Assembly (NCBI GenBank): GCA_938036435.1 | Contig: CALHPU010000020.1 | Coordinates: 18,145 to 82,144, forward strand | From: an uncultured Pirellulaceae bacterium | GTDB taxonomy: Bacteria > Planctomycetota > Planctomycetia > Pirellulales > Pirellulaceae | Reading direction: 5' to 3' | Length of the DNA: 64,000 bases | Made by a program: the position numbers and the translations under genes | Shown: piece by piece, positions 37,105-45,911 of the stretch | Layout: each line of letters begins with the position of its first letter | Position numbering within the stretch: the first letter of the stretch is position 1 | Notes under the pieces: model-generated | Told to the model about the DNA's origin: nothing | Databases searched by the model: none | What the model saw: only the letters and a program-made list of their open reading frames with translations

Positions 37105-39387
37105 TTACCCAACGCTGGCGTCGGCCTTCTCACGAGGCTTTGTCGCGATGATCATCACAACCGCAATAAGGCTGATCACGATCGCCGGCACCACCCACAG
37201 CAACGGTATGTCAGCCCCTTCCTCGGGGAACCACGCGAGCTGACTTAGTTGCGGTTGGAAGTACCCAAGGAACACTAAACATCCGTTGTGCAACATGTGC
37301 AAGATCGCACCCGGCCAAATCGACTTCGATCGATAACAAACAAACCCTAGCAGGATTCCCATCAACGTGGTGGGGATCAGTCGATCCAACGAGATGGCAC
37401 TGTTAGAGAGAATGTGAAAGAAACCAAACAACGCAGCCGACACAAGTATCGCGCTGACCGCCGACCATTTCCTTAACAGCGTCTGCATGATCATCCCTCG
37501 GAAAAACCACTCCTCGCAAATCGCGGGGATAATCGCAAACGCAAACGCAACGAGGACGACCGGTAGCGTGCGAAATTTTTCAACCTGTCCCTTGGTCAGT
37601 TCGATCAAAGCATCATGACGCATTGCGGCCGCCTCCGCGCCTTCGAACATCGCCATGATTCCGTACCATTGATCAACAAATGCTGCCAGAACCGGCCACA
37701 TAAAAAGTCCAAGCAAAACGGCCGGCAACCAAAACCAACCGCTTGGCAAGCCACTAGCAAAACCCGTTCGCAGCGTCACTCGCCGCGCGACGGCAATCAA
37801 ACACGGCACACAAAAGAATGACAAAAACGTAAACAACATCATTATTATGGCGAACGTCGTGTACTGCGATTCAAGCGATTTGGCCATCCTCCCCAACGCT
37901 CCGATGGCAATCAAATTGATTGGCAATAACAAAGCCAGTCCCAACATCGCCGCCCCAAACGTAAAATGACTTTGAGCTTTCTTCGGCCGACTGAACAAAT
38001 CACTCAACGTCCCCTGACCGGCGTACAACACGTCGTCGCCACCGAATCGATCGGCCGCGAAACGAATTGCCACCACCGCATAAAACGCAGTCGACAGCAC
38101 CGCCAATAACGCCGGAAACCACTGCACATCATGATTGATTACGTCGCGCCCCAACAACAGCACGTTCACCATCGGCGTCAGGCATAAAACCCCTTCGAGC
38201 TTAAGCGCCGGATTCATCGCCAGCAAACCGGGCCCCATCGACAGCAAAATAACTGGGATCAAATACGCTTGTGCTTCTTTGAAAGAACGCGCAAAACTCG
38301 TCACAGCCAACATCAACGCCGAAAAGAAAGCGCTGAACAAAACCAACAGACCAAAAATCTTCAGGATAACCAACAAACTAAATCCGTTTGGTCCCAGCAA
38401 AATTTTCTCAAACTGAAACGTCCAGACCGTAAGCGCCATTCCCAGCAAGTTCAATAGCGCTGTAAAAATCGCCACCGTCCACACCGCGAAGAACTTCGCC
38501 ATCAAAATACCGACCTTAGGGACAGGTGCCGCCATTAACGTTTCCAAAGTGCCCCGCTCGCGCTCGCCAGCGGTCAAATCGATCGCAGGATAAACGGCAC
38601 CGGTAACGGTCATCAACACCAACACCAGTGGAATCAATGAGGCCAGCGAGAACGTACTGGTCGATGGCGGCGCGTTAGGATCCGCAGCCACCACAATCGG
38701 CTCAAGCCCCAACGGATCATCCGCCAGCAGTCCTCCCCGACGTAACCGGTCGGCAACCTGAGCACGGTTAAGCTCTCGTAACTTATCTTGAAAATAGTCT
38801 GCCGCAGCGCGACCGTTGGCAGTGTTACGTCTCACAATAGTAATGCCAACACTGCGTCCAAGCGATTTTTCGTCCTCACCACTGTCTGGAAAATCGAAGC
38901 TAACGCCTAAGTCGACATCGTTCTTCAACACCACTTCAGCCAATGGTAAAGATTCATCCTCGACGCTGGGAAGAAACCACTTATGGGCACTGAATTTGTC
39001 AAACTGGGGGCCCTTGTACAATTTTGCCGACTCGACCGCCGAAGAATCGTTGGATTCCAATTCCGCTCCGTCAGCAGTTTTCTTGACCTCTAGCGCATCG
39101 ATTTGCTGAACCATCGCGCTGACGAAAGACATCGTTTTCTGTTGGTTCGCATTAGACTCCAGCGTGACATTCAACACCGCCGGCTTGCTCGCGCCTAAGG
39201 ACCCCTCGAGTGTTGACACTAACACCGTCCGAAAGAGCAAACTGAGAATGGGATACACCAGCAGCGGCATCAAGATCAACGTAACGATCGTTCGCCGATC
39301 ACGCAGTGTTTCGCGCAACTCTTTTTGCGTCAGTCGTTTGAGGCGGGAAAACCAAGAAGCCTGAAAACGCGCATCACGATTGGACAT
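37105..39387 (-). CDS. ABC-2 permease fused to CPBP intramembrane protease
   Basis: About 760 residues. The ATPase stop TGA overlaps this ATG (TGATG at 39389-39385), which fixes the start at 39387. Residues ~1-400 are a NatB/ABC-2 permease: a first helix, a ~170-residue periplasmic part, and a helix set with LTAGERERGTLETLMAAPVPK. Residues ~540-740 form a CPBP (CAAX/bacteriocin-processing) protease: EEWFFRG near 628, FGFFHI near 653, HMLHNG near 699, matching motifs EExxxR, FxxxH and HxxxN/H. Fusion of exporter and protease is known in planctomycetes. It could process an exported peptide or protein. Confidence 0.87.
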   Translation of the reverse strand: MSNRDARFQASWFSRLKRLTQKELRETLRDRRTIVTLILMPLLVYPILSLLFRTVLVSTLEGSLGASKPAVLNVTLESNANQQKTMSFVSAMVQQIDALEVKKTADGAELESNDSSAVESAKLYKGPQFDKFSAHKWFLPSVEDESLPLAEVVLKNDVDLGVSFDFPDSGEDEKSLGRSVGITIVRRNTANGRAAADYFQDKLRELNRAQVADRLRRGGLLADDPLGLEPIVVAADPNAPPSTSTFSLASLIPLVLVLMTVTGAVYPAIDLTAGERERGTLETLMAAPVPKVGILMAKFFAVWTVAIFTALLNLLGMALTVWTFQFEKILLGPNGFSLLVILKIFGLLVLFSAFFSALMLAVTSFARSFKEAQAYLIPVILLSMGPGLLAMNPALKLEGVLCLTPMVNVLLLGRDVINHDVQWFPALLAVLSTAFYAVVAIRFAADRFGGDDVLYAGQGTLSDLFSRPKKAQSHFTFGAAMLGLALLLPINLIAIGALGRMAKSLESQYTTFAIIMMLFTFLSFFCVPCLIAVARRVTLRTGFASGLPSGWFWLPAVLLGLFMWPVLAAFVDQWYGIMAMFEGAEAAAMRHDALIELTKGQVEKFRTLPVVLVAFAFAIIPAICEEWFFRGMIMQTLLRKWSAVSAILVSAALFGFFHILSNSAISLDRLIPTTLMGILLGFVCYRSKSIWPGAILHMLHNGCLVFLGYFQPQLSQLAWFPEEGADIPLLWVVPAIVISLIAVVMIIATKPREKADASVG

Positions 39388-40175
39388 CAGCACGCCACTC
39401 CATTGGTATCATCTTTTGATCCCACTTCCGCTTCGCTCGCGCTGTTCGACTGCCGAATCAAATCGACAAACATGCTTACCAAGTCCTTCTCTCCCGTATC
39501 AGCCTGTAATTGATCTAACGTGCCGTGGTTGACCATTCTCCCACAATGCAACAAACCGAACTGGCCGCAGATGCGCTGCGCCTGTTCCAACCGGTGAGTA
39601 CACAGCACGATCGCCTTACCGCGATCTTTCAACAAATCGATATAGTCAAAAATCACTTGACTGCCGACCACATCCAACCCCAGCGTCGGTTCGTCCAAAA
39701 TCATCACTGGCGGATCGTGCATCAACGCCCGGGCGAGATTCACACGCTGCTTTTCCCCGGTGCTGAGCGTTGAACATCGACTGGAAAGAATGCGTTCAAA
39801 ATCTAGCAACTTCGACAACGTGTCGATCTGGGCACTGGTCTCGTTAGGATCTAGACCGTAGATGTCTCCGTAGAACTCTAACATCTCTCGAGCGGTCAGC
39901 CATTGATAGACACCAGCCGAAGCAGACACAAAGCCTACCTGCCGTTTAACGCCGTTTGAATCTAGGTCGGATCTAAATCCTGCAATCTCCGCATAGCCGT
40001 CATCAGAAGGCAGCAATCCCAGAATCATCCGCATCGTGGTCGTTTTCCCCGCACCGTTGGGGCCGAGCAATCCAAAAACGGTCCCCGGCCCGACTTCAAA
40101 CGAAACGTGATCTACGGCGACGAAGTCTTTTTCACGCACCTTAAAAATTTTCGTCAACTCGTGAACTTTGATCAT
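39387..40175 (-). CDS. ABC transporter ATPase, NatA/CcmA type
   Basis: 262 residues. Walker A GPNGAGKTT, Q-loop VGFVSASAGVYQWL, signature LSTGEKQRVNLARAL, Walker B PVMILDEPTLGLD, His in CTHRLEQA. The regulatory tail is short. It energises the fused permease/protease encoded next (one-base overlap of stop and start). It is the first gene of a three-gene operon that ends with the heme-binding propeller protein. Substrate is unknown; related systems export sodium or peptides. Confidence 0.92.
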   Translation of the reverse strand: MIKVHELTKIFKVREKDFVAVDHVSFEVGPGTVFGLLGPNGAGKTTTMRMILGLLPSDDGYAEIAGFRSDLDSNGVKRQVGFVSASAGVYQWLTAREMLEFYGDIYGLDPNETSAQIDTLSKLLDFERILSSRCSTLSTGEKQRVNLARALMHDPPVMILDEPTLGLDVVGSQVIFDYIDLLKDRGKAIVLCTHRLEQAQRICGQFGLLHCGRMVNHGTLDQLQADTGEKDLVSMFVDLIRQSNSASEAEVGSKDDTNGVAC

Positions 40176-40213
40176 CGTTCTCTAGAAAAACCAATGGAGA
40201 CCTGACGCCTCTA

Positions 40214-40281
40214 TGCAGTGGACTTCGCCAGAAGTCCGATTCATTTTTAAGGACAAAAGGAATTCTGGCGAATCCCACTAC
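40214..40281. repeat. Palindromic element, family A, upstream of recQ
   Basis: Left arm (GTGGACTTCGCCAGAAGTCC at 40218-40237) and right arm 40259-40281 (GGAATTCTGGCGAATCCCAC and three more bases) are near-complementary around a ~21-nt centre. It lies in the 437-bp gap (40176-40612) between the ABC ATPase and recQ, where no other feature is recognised. Confidence 0.75.
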
Positions 40282-40612
40282 AAACCATCGATGAATACGG
40301 GTTTTGAGATACCCTCAAATCTCTTGCGAGATCAACTAGGCAAAATATTCCACGGCATCCGTCTCATGCGAACAGCTTCAATACGCTGTTTACATCACCG
40401 AGGTTTGCTCAATTGTAACTTTATCGTGCCGCATCGATGCCCTATTTGACCGTGGACTGGCCGAAGAAAGCGAAAACAGCCGTGTAACGCCAAAAAACAC
40501 CGAACGATTTGGCTATCACTTCGGTAGTTCCCGGCAACCGGCGAGTCCTTTATATTCTAACGATACGAAGTCTAAAGATCGTAACTGCCGTCTCGCCCTG
40601 TGACCACTGCCC

Positions 40613-43270
40613 GTGCCGACTGTAACTCCCAATACTGAAAAGTGGCTCGCAAATTTTGGGCTGACTTCCTTTCGACCGGGACAACGGGCCGTCATTGATG
40701 CGATCGTTTCTGGCAAAGACACACTCTGCATCATGCCCACCGGCGGCGGCAAAAGTCTTTGCTACCAATTGCCAACCATCGCGCGAGAGGGACTGACAAT
40801 CGTGATCTCGCCGCTGATCGCGCTGATGAAAGACCAAGTTGACGGTCTTCAGAAGAACGGCATCGCGGCGACCTTCATCAACAGCAGCCTCTCGCCTAAC
40901 GAGCAGCAAGAACGATTGGCCGCAATGATCAACGGCCAGTACAAATTGATCTACATCGCACCCGAGCGACTGCGCAGCGCGTCCTTCATGCGGGCCATCA
41001 ACAAGATCCAGATTCAGTTGCTGGCCGTCGACGAGGCTCACTGTATCAGTCAGTGGGGTCACGATTTCCGGCCAGACTATGCTCGCCTTGGAAAATTCCG
41101 CGAGCGCATCGGTAATCCTCAAACCGTTGCCCTGACCGCGACGGCCACGAAACTGGTCCAAGACGACATTGCAAAGATTCTTGGCTTTGAGGATGCGGCA
41201 ACTTTTGTAACGGGTTTCGCGCGGGAGAATTTGTTTCTCCGATTTGAAATACCGGCCAGCAACTCCGAGAAAGACGACCGGCTGGTTGAGTTTCTTGAGA
41301 CTCACCCCGGCTGCGGCATCGTCTACGCGTCGACGCGGAAAAACTGTGAGCATCTGGTGGAGCTGCTGTCGGAGCAGATAAGTCGCTCGGTCGCCTATTA
41401 CCACGGAGGCCTACCTCCCGACAGTCGACGCTCGGTTCAAGAAAAATTCATGTCGGGCGAGATCGAAATCATCGTCGCGACCAACGCGTTCGGGATGGGC
41501 ATCGACAAAGCTGACTTGCGATTTGTGGTCCACTACAACCTTCCTGGCAGCATCGAGGCTTACTATCAAGAGGCGGGCAGGGCAGGGCGTGACGGCCAAC
41601 CGTCGGAGTGCCTGATGCTGTACTCCTACCAAGACACCTACATCCAGCAGTTCTTCATTGAAAACAGCTACCCGTCGCGCGACACGATCAAAGACGTCTA
41701 CGAGTATCTGCGGACGATCCCAAAAGACCCGATCGAAATGACGCTTTCGGAGGTCAAAGAAGAATTAGATCTCTCCATCGGTACTTCTGGAATTGCGACC
41801 TGTGAAAATCTGCTGGAAAAGGCCGGCGCGATCGAGCGACTGGACTCAAAACAAAACTCAGCCGCCGTCCGAATCGATTCGGAATTGCCAACACTCATCG
41901 ACATGCTGCCGCGTGACGCCGCCAGTCAACGTACCGTGATGCGTGAACTCGAACGCGTGGTAGGTTCTTGCCGAAATGAAATGGTCATGTTCCAACCAAA
42001 GTTTATGGCCGAGCGACTGGAGATGAAGTGGGATTCGGTTGCTCGAGCGATTCGCGAGATAACCAAGCTCGACGCGGTCACCTACGTCCCCCCGTTCCGC
42101 GGTCGGGCGATTCATATGAAGTGCCGCGAAAAAGCGTTTGCTCAACTGGACATCGATTTTGCTGAACTAGCCCGGCGACAAAAAGCCGAGATGGAAAAAC
42201 TGCAAACGGTTATCAAGCTTTCCACCACCAAACGCTGCCGTCAGCTGGAGATTTTGGAGTACTTCGGGGATCCGGATCGTCGGCGATGTGGAAACTGCGA
42301 CAACTGTGGAGGCTTCAAAAAACTAACCGCAACCGATACGCGTTCGGCTGAGGCAGATGCGTGCCTGTATGCGGCTCAAGTTGCTCTCAGCGGTGCAGCG
42401 CGGACGCACGGGCGATTAGGAAAGAATTTAATTGCGTCGATGCTGAAGGGTTCCACGGCCAAGAAAGTCTCGCAGCTTGGTCTCAATCGCCTTAGCACTT
42501 ATGGATTGTTGTCCACGCTTCGTCAGTCCGATATTGTTTCGCTGCTTGAGTTTCTGATTCAGTGTGGGTTCATCGAACAATTTGAGACGACCAAGTTTCG
42601 CCCCACCATTCGCATGGCGGACGCCGCCAAAGACATCCTTGCCGGCGACCGATACATCGACCTTACGCAATCCATGCCTCCGACATTGGTGAAGGAAATA
42701 ATTCGCAAGCTGAGAAACAAACAACCTTTCCTCACCGAGAAGCCCGAGCCCGCTGATGAAGCCTCAGATACCAGTGCCGCCATTGTTGAATCCGAAGATC
42801 CCGTTCAACCGACGACTGACACGATCGAAACGGCAGCTAATGACGATCAACCGACTGCCGACAAAGAAATCGCACCAGACCTTAAGTCACTTGAAGCTGA
42901 ACCTGCAGATGTACCGGCCACCAATACGACTGAAACAAGCAGTGTTGAACGTCGGGTCGACCTGCCAGAAGCCGAGGACATTCAACCATCGTTTTATTGG
43001 ACGTGGCGATTGCTAACGCAAGGTTACCGGCCGCATCATATCCAGCAAGTTCGTAACCTCGACCAGTCTACAATTTTCTCGCATGCGCTGCGCGCGGCGG
43101 AGAGCAACATGCCGATGCAGGCGCAGTGGTTGTTGGACGAATCTCAGATTGCGGCCCTCGAATCATTCGTCGCCGCCCATCCGAACCAGCGCCCCGCCAG
43201 TATGCTTTCGGAACTACCCGGGGGCATCACGGCAGACCAACTGTTGCTGTTTCTCAAGACGCGGAGGTAG
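40613..43270 (+). CDS. recQ: RecQ-family DNA helicase with C-terminal HTH domain
   Basis: 885 residues from GTG at 40613. Helicase core: [26 protein letters not shown] (Walker A), [15 protein letters not shown] (DEAH box), [11 protein letters not shown], then [10 protein letters not shown] in motif VI. The RQC zinc site is [12 protein letters not shown] followed by CGNCDNCGG. An acidic linker covers about 700-790. The C-terminus ([26 protein letters not shown]...) resembles the helicase HTH (HTH_40) found in other long RecQs, instead of a clear HRDC domain. It unwinds DNA 3'-5' during recombination and fork repair. The TAG stop lies in the first bases of a palindromic repeat. Confidence 0.93.
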   Translation: MPTVTPNTEKWLANFGLTSFRPGQRAVIDAIVSGKDTLCIMPTGGGKSLCYQLPTIAREGLTIVISPLIALMKDQVDGLQKNGIAATFINSSLSPNEQQERLAAMINGQYKLIYIAPERLRSASFMRAINKIQIQLLAVDEAHCISQWGHDFRPDYARLGKFRERIGNPQTVALTATATKLVQDDIAKILGFEDAATFVTGFARENLFLRFEIPASNSEKDDRLVEFLETHPGCGIVYASTRKNCEHLVELLSEQISRSVAYYHGGLPPDSRRSVQEKFMSGEIEIIVATNAFGMGIDKADLRFVVHYNLPGSIEAYYQEAGRAGRDGQPSECLMLYSYQDTYIQQFFIENSYPSRDTIKDVYEYLRTIPKDPIEMTLSEVKEELDLSIGTSGIATCENLLEKAGAIERLDSKQNSAAVRIDSELPTLIDMLPRDAASQRTVMRELERVVGSCRNEMVMFQPKFMAERLEMKWDSVARAIREITKLDAVTYVPPFRGRAIHMKCREKAFAQLDIDFAELARRQKAEMEKLQTVIKLSTTKRCRQLEILEYFGDPDRRRCGNCDNCGGFKKLTATDTRSAEADACLYAAQVALSGAARTHGRLGKNLIASMLKGSTAKKVSQLGLNRLSTYGLLSTLRQSDIVSLLEFLIQCGFIEQFETTKFRPTIRMADAAKDILAGDRYIDLTQSMPPTLVKEIIRKLRNKQPFLTEKPEPADEASDTSAAIVESEDPVQPTTDTIETAANDDQPTADKEIAPDLKSLEAEPADVPATNTTETSSVERRVDLPEAEDIQPSFYWTWRLLTQGYRPHHIQQVRNLDQSTIFSHALRAAESNMPMQAQWLLDESQIAALESFVAAHPNQRPASMLSELPGGITADQLLLFLKTRR

Positions 43271-43322
43271 TGGGATTCCCCAGAATTCCTTTTGTCGGTG
43301 GAATTTTAGCGAATCCCACTAC
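43267..43322. repeat. Palindromic element, family A, overlapping the recQ stop
   Basis: Left arm starts GTAGTGGGATTCCCCAGAAT (43267 on), right arm ends TAGCGAATCCCACTAC (43322). The arms pair with two or three mismatches. Bases 43268-43270 (TAG) are the recQ stop codon. Confidence 0.8.
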
Positions 43323-43350
43323 GGCGGGTAAGTTTCGATCTACCGCTGGC

Positions 43351-43653
43351 CTAAAGATGAACGGGAATGGATCGCACGTTCTCATCCGGTTCAGGTGGCT
43401 GCGGAGGTTCAATCAGCGGGATTGGCTTTCCTTCCTGATGCAGGTTTATTACCTGAGCCTTAAACTCTTTCGAAAGCCTCGACAGCACATCACGCTCTGA
43501 GAAACCGCTGGAACTAAGTCCCGCGAAGTTTGCGACTCGTCCAGCGACCTTGCCGTCTTCGGTTTTGCGAATATAGATTACGCAACTGAACACGGGCACC
43601 TGCGGAACCGTGTCTCCGGTAACAGGAAGTTTCTCATGGGACTTAGGTTTCAT
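43351..43653 (-). CDS. Small conserved-looking hypothetical protein
   Basis: 100 residues. An antiparallel beta/helix pattern is seen: VFSCVIYIRKTEDGKVAGRV, then ANFAGLSSSGFSERDVLSRLSKEFKAQVINLHQEG, and a Pro-rich tail (EPPQPPEPDENV). It is not assigned; the beta-beta-helix shape faintly recalls HicB-like proteins, but no toxin partner is adjacent. It is convergent with recQ (81 bp gap that holds the palindrome). The single reading frame and codon use look real. Confidence 0.55.
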   Translation of the reverse strand: MKPKSHEKLPVTGDTVPQVPVFSCVIYIRKTEDGKVAGRVANFAGLSSSGFSERDVLSRLSKEFKAQVINLHQEGKPIPLIEPPQPPEPDENVRSIPVHL

Positions 43654-44099
43654 ACTTAACCAATTTGAAAAAAGTGACGGGATGACTTACGGTTTATTCA
43701 CAGAAGAACGCAAAGTTCTCAAAGGAGAGTGCGAGCAACACGTTCAAGCGTCAGTCAATTAACATCCCAAAATTACGCCTTGGCTAACGCTGACCAAAAG
43801 GTCATGTTTGCTTGTGGAGACAAGAGCCCAATATACTTCGCTTCCTCGCTTACGCATTTTAAAGTTCCACAAATACAAGCCCGAAGCGCGAGCGAGCGGA
43901 TATTTCGGAGGATTTCCGGATTCCTCTCTTGAGTGTCGGGCCTGTATTGAAACGCTTCGCGATTTCAGATTAACGTTCGTTTTATCAAATAGAATACGAA
44001 AATTGCTTTTAAGTGTGCAACTCCAACACTGACGCGTTGGGTAAGGAGACGCTCCAAATCTCGCGCAGTAATTTCGCGCAATCAATGAAAGGCAACAAA
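43654..44099. other. Intergenic region with an inverted repeat
   Basis: 446 bp between the small hypothetical gene and the GNAT gene, both minus strand. Apart from the family E inverted repeat at 43872-43948 nothing is recognised. Confidence 0.5.
43872..43948. repeat. Inverted repeat, family E
   Basis: 12-bp ends AATACAAGCCCG (43872-43883) and CGGGCCTGTATT (43937-43948) are complementary apart from one base. The inside begins AAGCGCGAGCGAG. From memory, similar 'AAGCCCGAAGCGC' repeats are frequent in Rhodopirellula genomes. Confidence 0.5.
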
Positions 44100-44513
44100 C
44101 TAGGGCTCGATAAAAAAAGCCCGTTTCTGCTGAGGCAACGAATAATCGAAACCGCAAGAAAAGAACATATCCTCCGAAGCTGAAATCGCCATTAGCTCTT
44201 TCACCTTCTCTGATCTTGCCCGAGCAACGCACTGTTTGACCAATCCCCCACCAATGCCCCTGCGGCGAAAAGCGGTCACGACTGCCAGACATTGAATCTC
44301 GGCAAGCTTTTTCGAGTAAATCTCCAGCGCTGCAAACCCGACTAACTTTCCGTCTGAGCGGCAAAGAAAAGCATGCTTTAGCAACAGTTGCATCTCAATC
44401 GACGTACGCTGCAACAACTCCTTCCGATCCATAAAAGGCTGAAGGAAATCTTGCACCTCTTCCAAATCTTCTTGGCAGGCGTCAACAAACTCAAACGGCA
44501 AATCTTTGTCCAT
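44100..44513 (-). CDS. GNAT acetyltransferase, possibly short ArgA-like
   Basis: 137 residues, one GNAT domain. The acetyl-CoA loop is FRRRGIGGGLV; conserved strand AEIQCLAVV precedes it. The C-terminus (FFSCGFDYSLPQQKRAFF) resembles the 'FF...GF.....LP..K...F' ending of N-acetylglutamate synthase domains. It lies 57 bp after an ArgE-like deacetylase on the same strand. An ArgA-type role in arginine synthesis is suggested by both, but is not proven: other GNAT enzymes share these motifs. Confidence 0.75.
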   Translation of the reverse strand: MDKDLPFEFVDACQEDLEEVQDFLQPFMDRKELLQRTSIEMQLLLKHAFLCRSDGKLVGFAALEIYSKKLAEIQCLAVVTAFRRRGIGGGLVKQCVARARSEKVKELMAISASEDMFFSCGFDYSLPQQKRAFFIEP

Positions 44514-44570
44514 AAATCAAACTCGGCAATAATTTCTATTCTGCGCGCGGGCGAGCAACACTTGGCCCAA

Positions 44571-45698
44571 TCAACAGCACCAATGGGCAATCATTTTGGC
44601 ATAAACTTCAGTTCCGCGATGCAACTGCTCAAGGCCAATCCACTCATTTTTCGTATGAGCTTGTTTTATGCTGCCGGGACCGCAAACAATTTTATCATTT
44701 AGTTCGGTCAGCACACCGCCATCGGTACCGTAGGCCGCCGTTTTGGCTTCCTTTCGATGAACCAACTTAAGGGCCTCAGTCACAAACTCCGATTCCGGAT
44801 CGGTCCACAATGCAGCACCGTAATCGTTCAACGACAACTCCAAACCAAACTGCTTGGCCAACTCGCGCACACGCAGCACGATGGGCTGATGATCGACGTC
44901 AGGCATCGGCCGAAAATTTACCGTACAAACAGCTCGGGAGGACGTGACATTATGCGCCGATCCATCGCCTTTCAATGATATGTTTAGACTCAACGTGGGC
45001 GGTTCGAAAGCGTTGTTGTGAAATTCGGCATCCGATTCCGTTTGCTCGTAGATCTCTTTCATCGCCGCAAGAAACGGAATCAGCTTCAAATTCGCATTCA
45101 CACCATCACGCGAACTCGAATGAGCCGCCTTGCCTCGGGCCGTCGCGGTAAACTCAAAACATCCTTTGTGCGCATGGTATATATCCAACATCGTCGGTTC
45201 ACCGATAATTACCCTTGGTTGTTGCTCAACCATCTCGCGATAGTATTTACTGTCCGCAACCACCGCTTTGGCTCCGTCGAAGCCAACTTCTTCATCGGCA
45301 GTACACACGAAATAGAGCGGGTGTTTCAGGTCGTCCCATGCAATTTCTTGAGACGCTTCCAACATGCAAGCGATAGATCCTTTCATGTCGCAACTTCCGC
45401 GCCCGTACAAACGCTCCCGCGCAATGCGAGGTTCGAAGGGACCAAACTTCTTTGTGAACCAACGCTTTGCGGGGACAACATCACTGTGGCAAAAATAAGC
45501 TAGACCGCCATCGCCGCCGCCTTTCTTGGCCACTAGGTTGACTTTGCGCACTCCCTTATGGTCCAAGTAGCCCGTTTTCTCGACAACGAAACCGTGCTTG
45601 GTCAGCTTCATCTCAAGGTACTTGGCAATATTGCGGTTAGACCGGTGGCTGGTCGAATCAAATTCGATCAAGCGTTTGGCATACCTTAGTGCTTTCAT
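44571..45698 (-). CDS. M20-family deacetylase, ArgE/DapE type
   Basis: 375 residues from ATG at 45698 (MKALRYAKRLIEFDSTS), with AAGGCGG upstream; the open frame to 45800 adds a charged, unlike N-terminus. Metal site: FCHSDVVPA, YGRGSCDMKGSIAC, TADEEVGFDGAKAV, and IIGEPTMLDIYHAHKGCF. The lid domain (~180-290) includes GKAAHSSSRDGVNANLKLI; the last His is in QAHTKNEWI. Features favour acetylornithine deacetylase (ArgE). It removes acetyl from N-acetylornithine. The GNAT gene follows. The next gene upstream (DHPS-like) is divergent. Confidence 0.85.
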   Translation of the reverse strand: MKALRYAKRLIEFDSTSHRSNRNIAKYLEMKLTKHGFVVEKTGYLDHKGVRKVNLVAKKGGGDGGLAYFCHSDVVPAKRWFTKKFGPFEPRIARERLYGRGSCDMKGSIACMLEASQEIAWDDLKHPLYFVCTADEEVGFDGAKAVVADSKYYREMVEQQPRVIIGEPTMLDIYHAHKGCFEFTATARGKAAHSSSRDGVNANLKLIPFLAAMKEIYEQTESDAEFHNNAFEPPTLSLNISLKGDGSAHNVTSSRAVCTVNFRPMPDVDHQPIVLRVRELAKQFGLELSLNDYGAALWTDPESEFVTEALKLVHRKEAKTAAYGTDGGVLTELNDKIVCGPGSIKQAHTKNEWIGLEQLHRGTEVYAKMIAHWCC

Positions 45699-45911
45699 CG
45701 TACCGCCTTCATCATCTCGTCCCTTTTCCGGATCCTCTCTATCGGCATCTTCAGCGAAACACTTCTTGAAGTATCCAACCAACGGTGACAAGTAAAGCAC
45801 CTGCCAAGTTCAGCCGATTGGGACTATCATGCAACGGGGACTATCATGCAACCGATCCGATGGTTCCAACGGACTGCTCCACAGTTTAGCACAAGTCGCT
45901 CTGGCGAAATT

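Noticed and set aside
40550..41404. 284-codon minus-strand frame
   Set aside because: It is antisense to the conserved helicase core of recQ, so it is a shadow.
43759..44364. 201-codon minus-strand frame
   Set aside because: It overlaps the GNAT gene in another frame and includes the family E repeat; composition is not protein-like.
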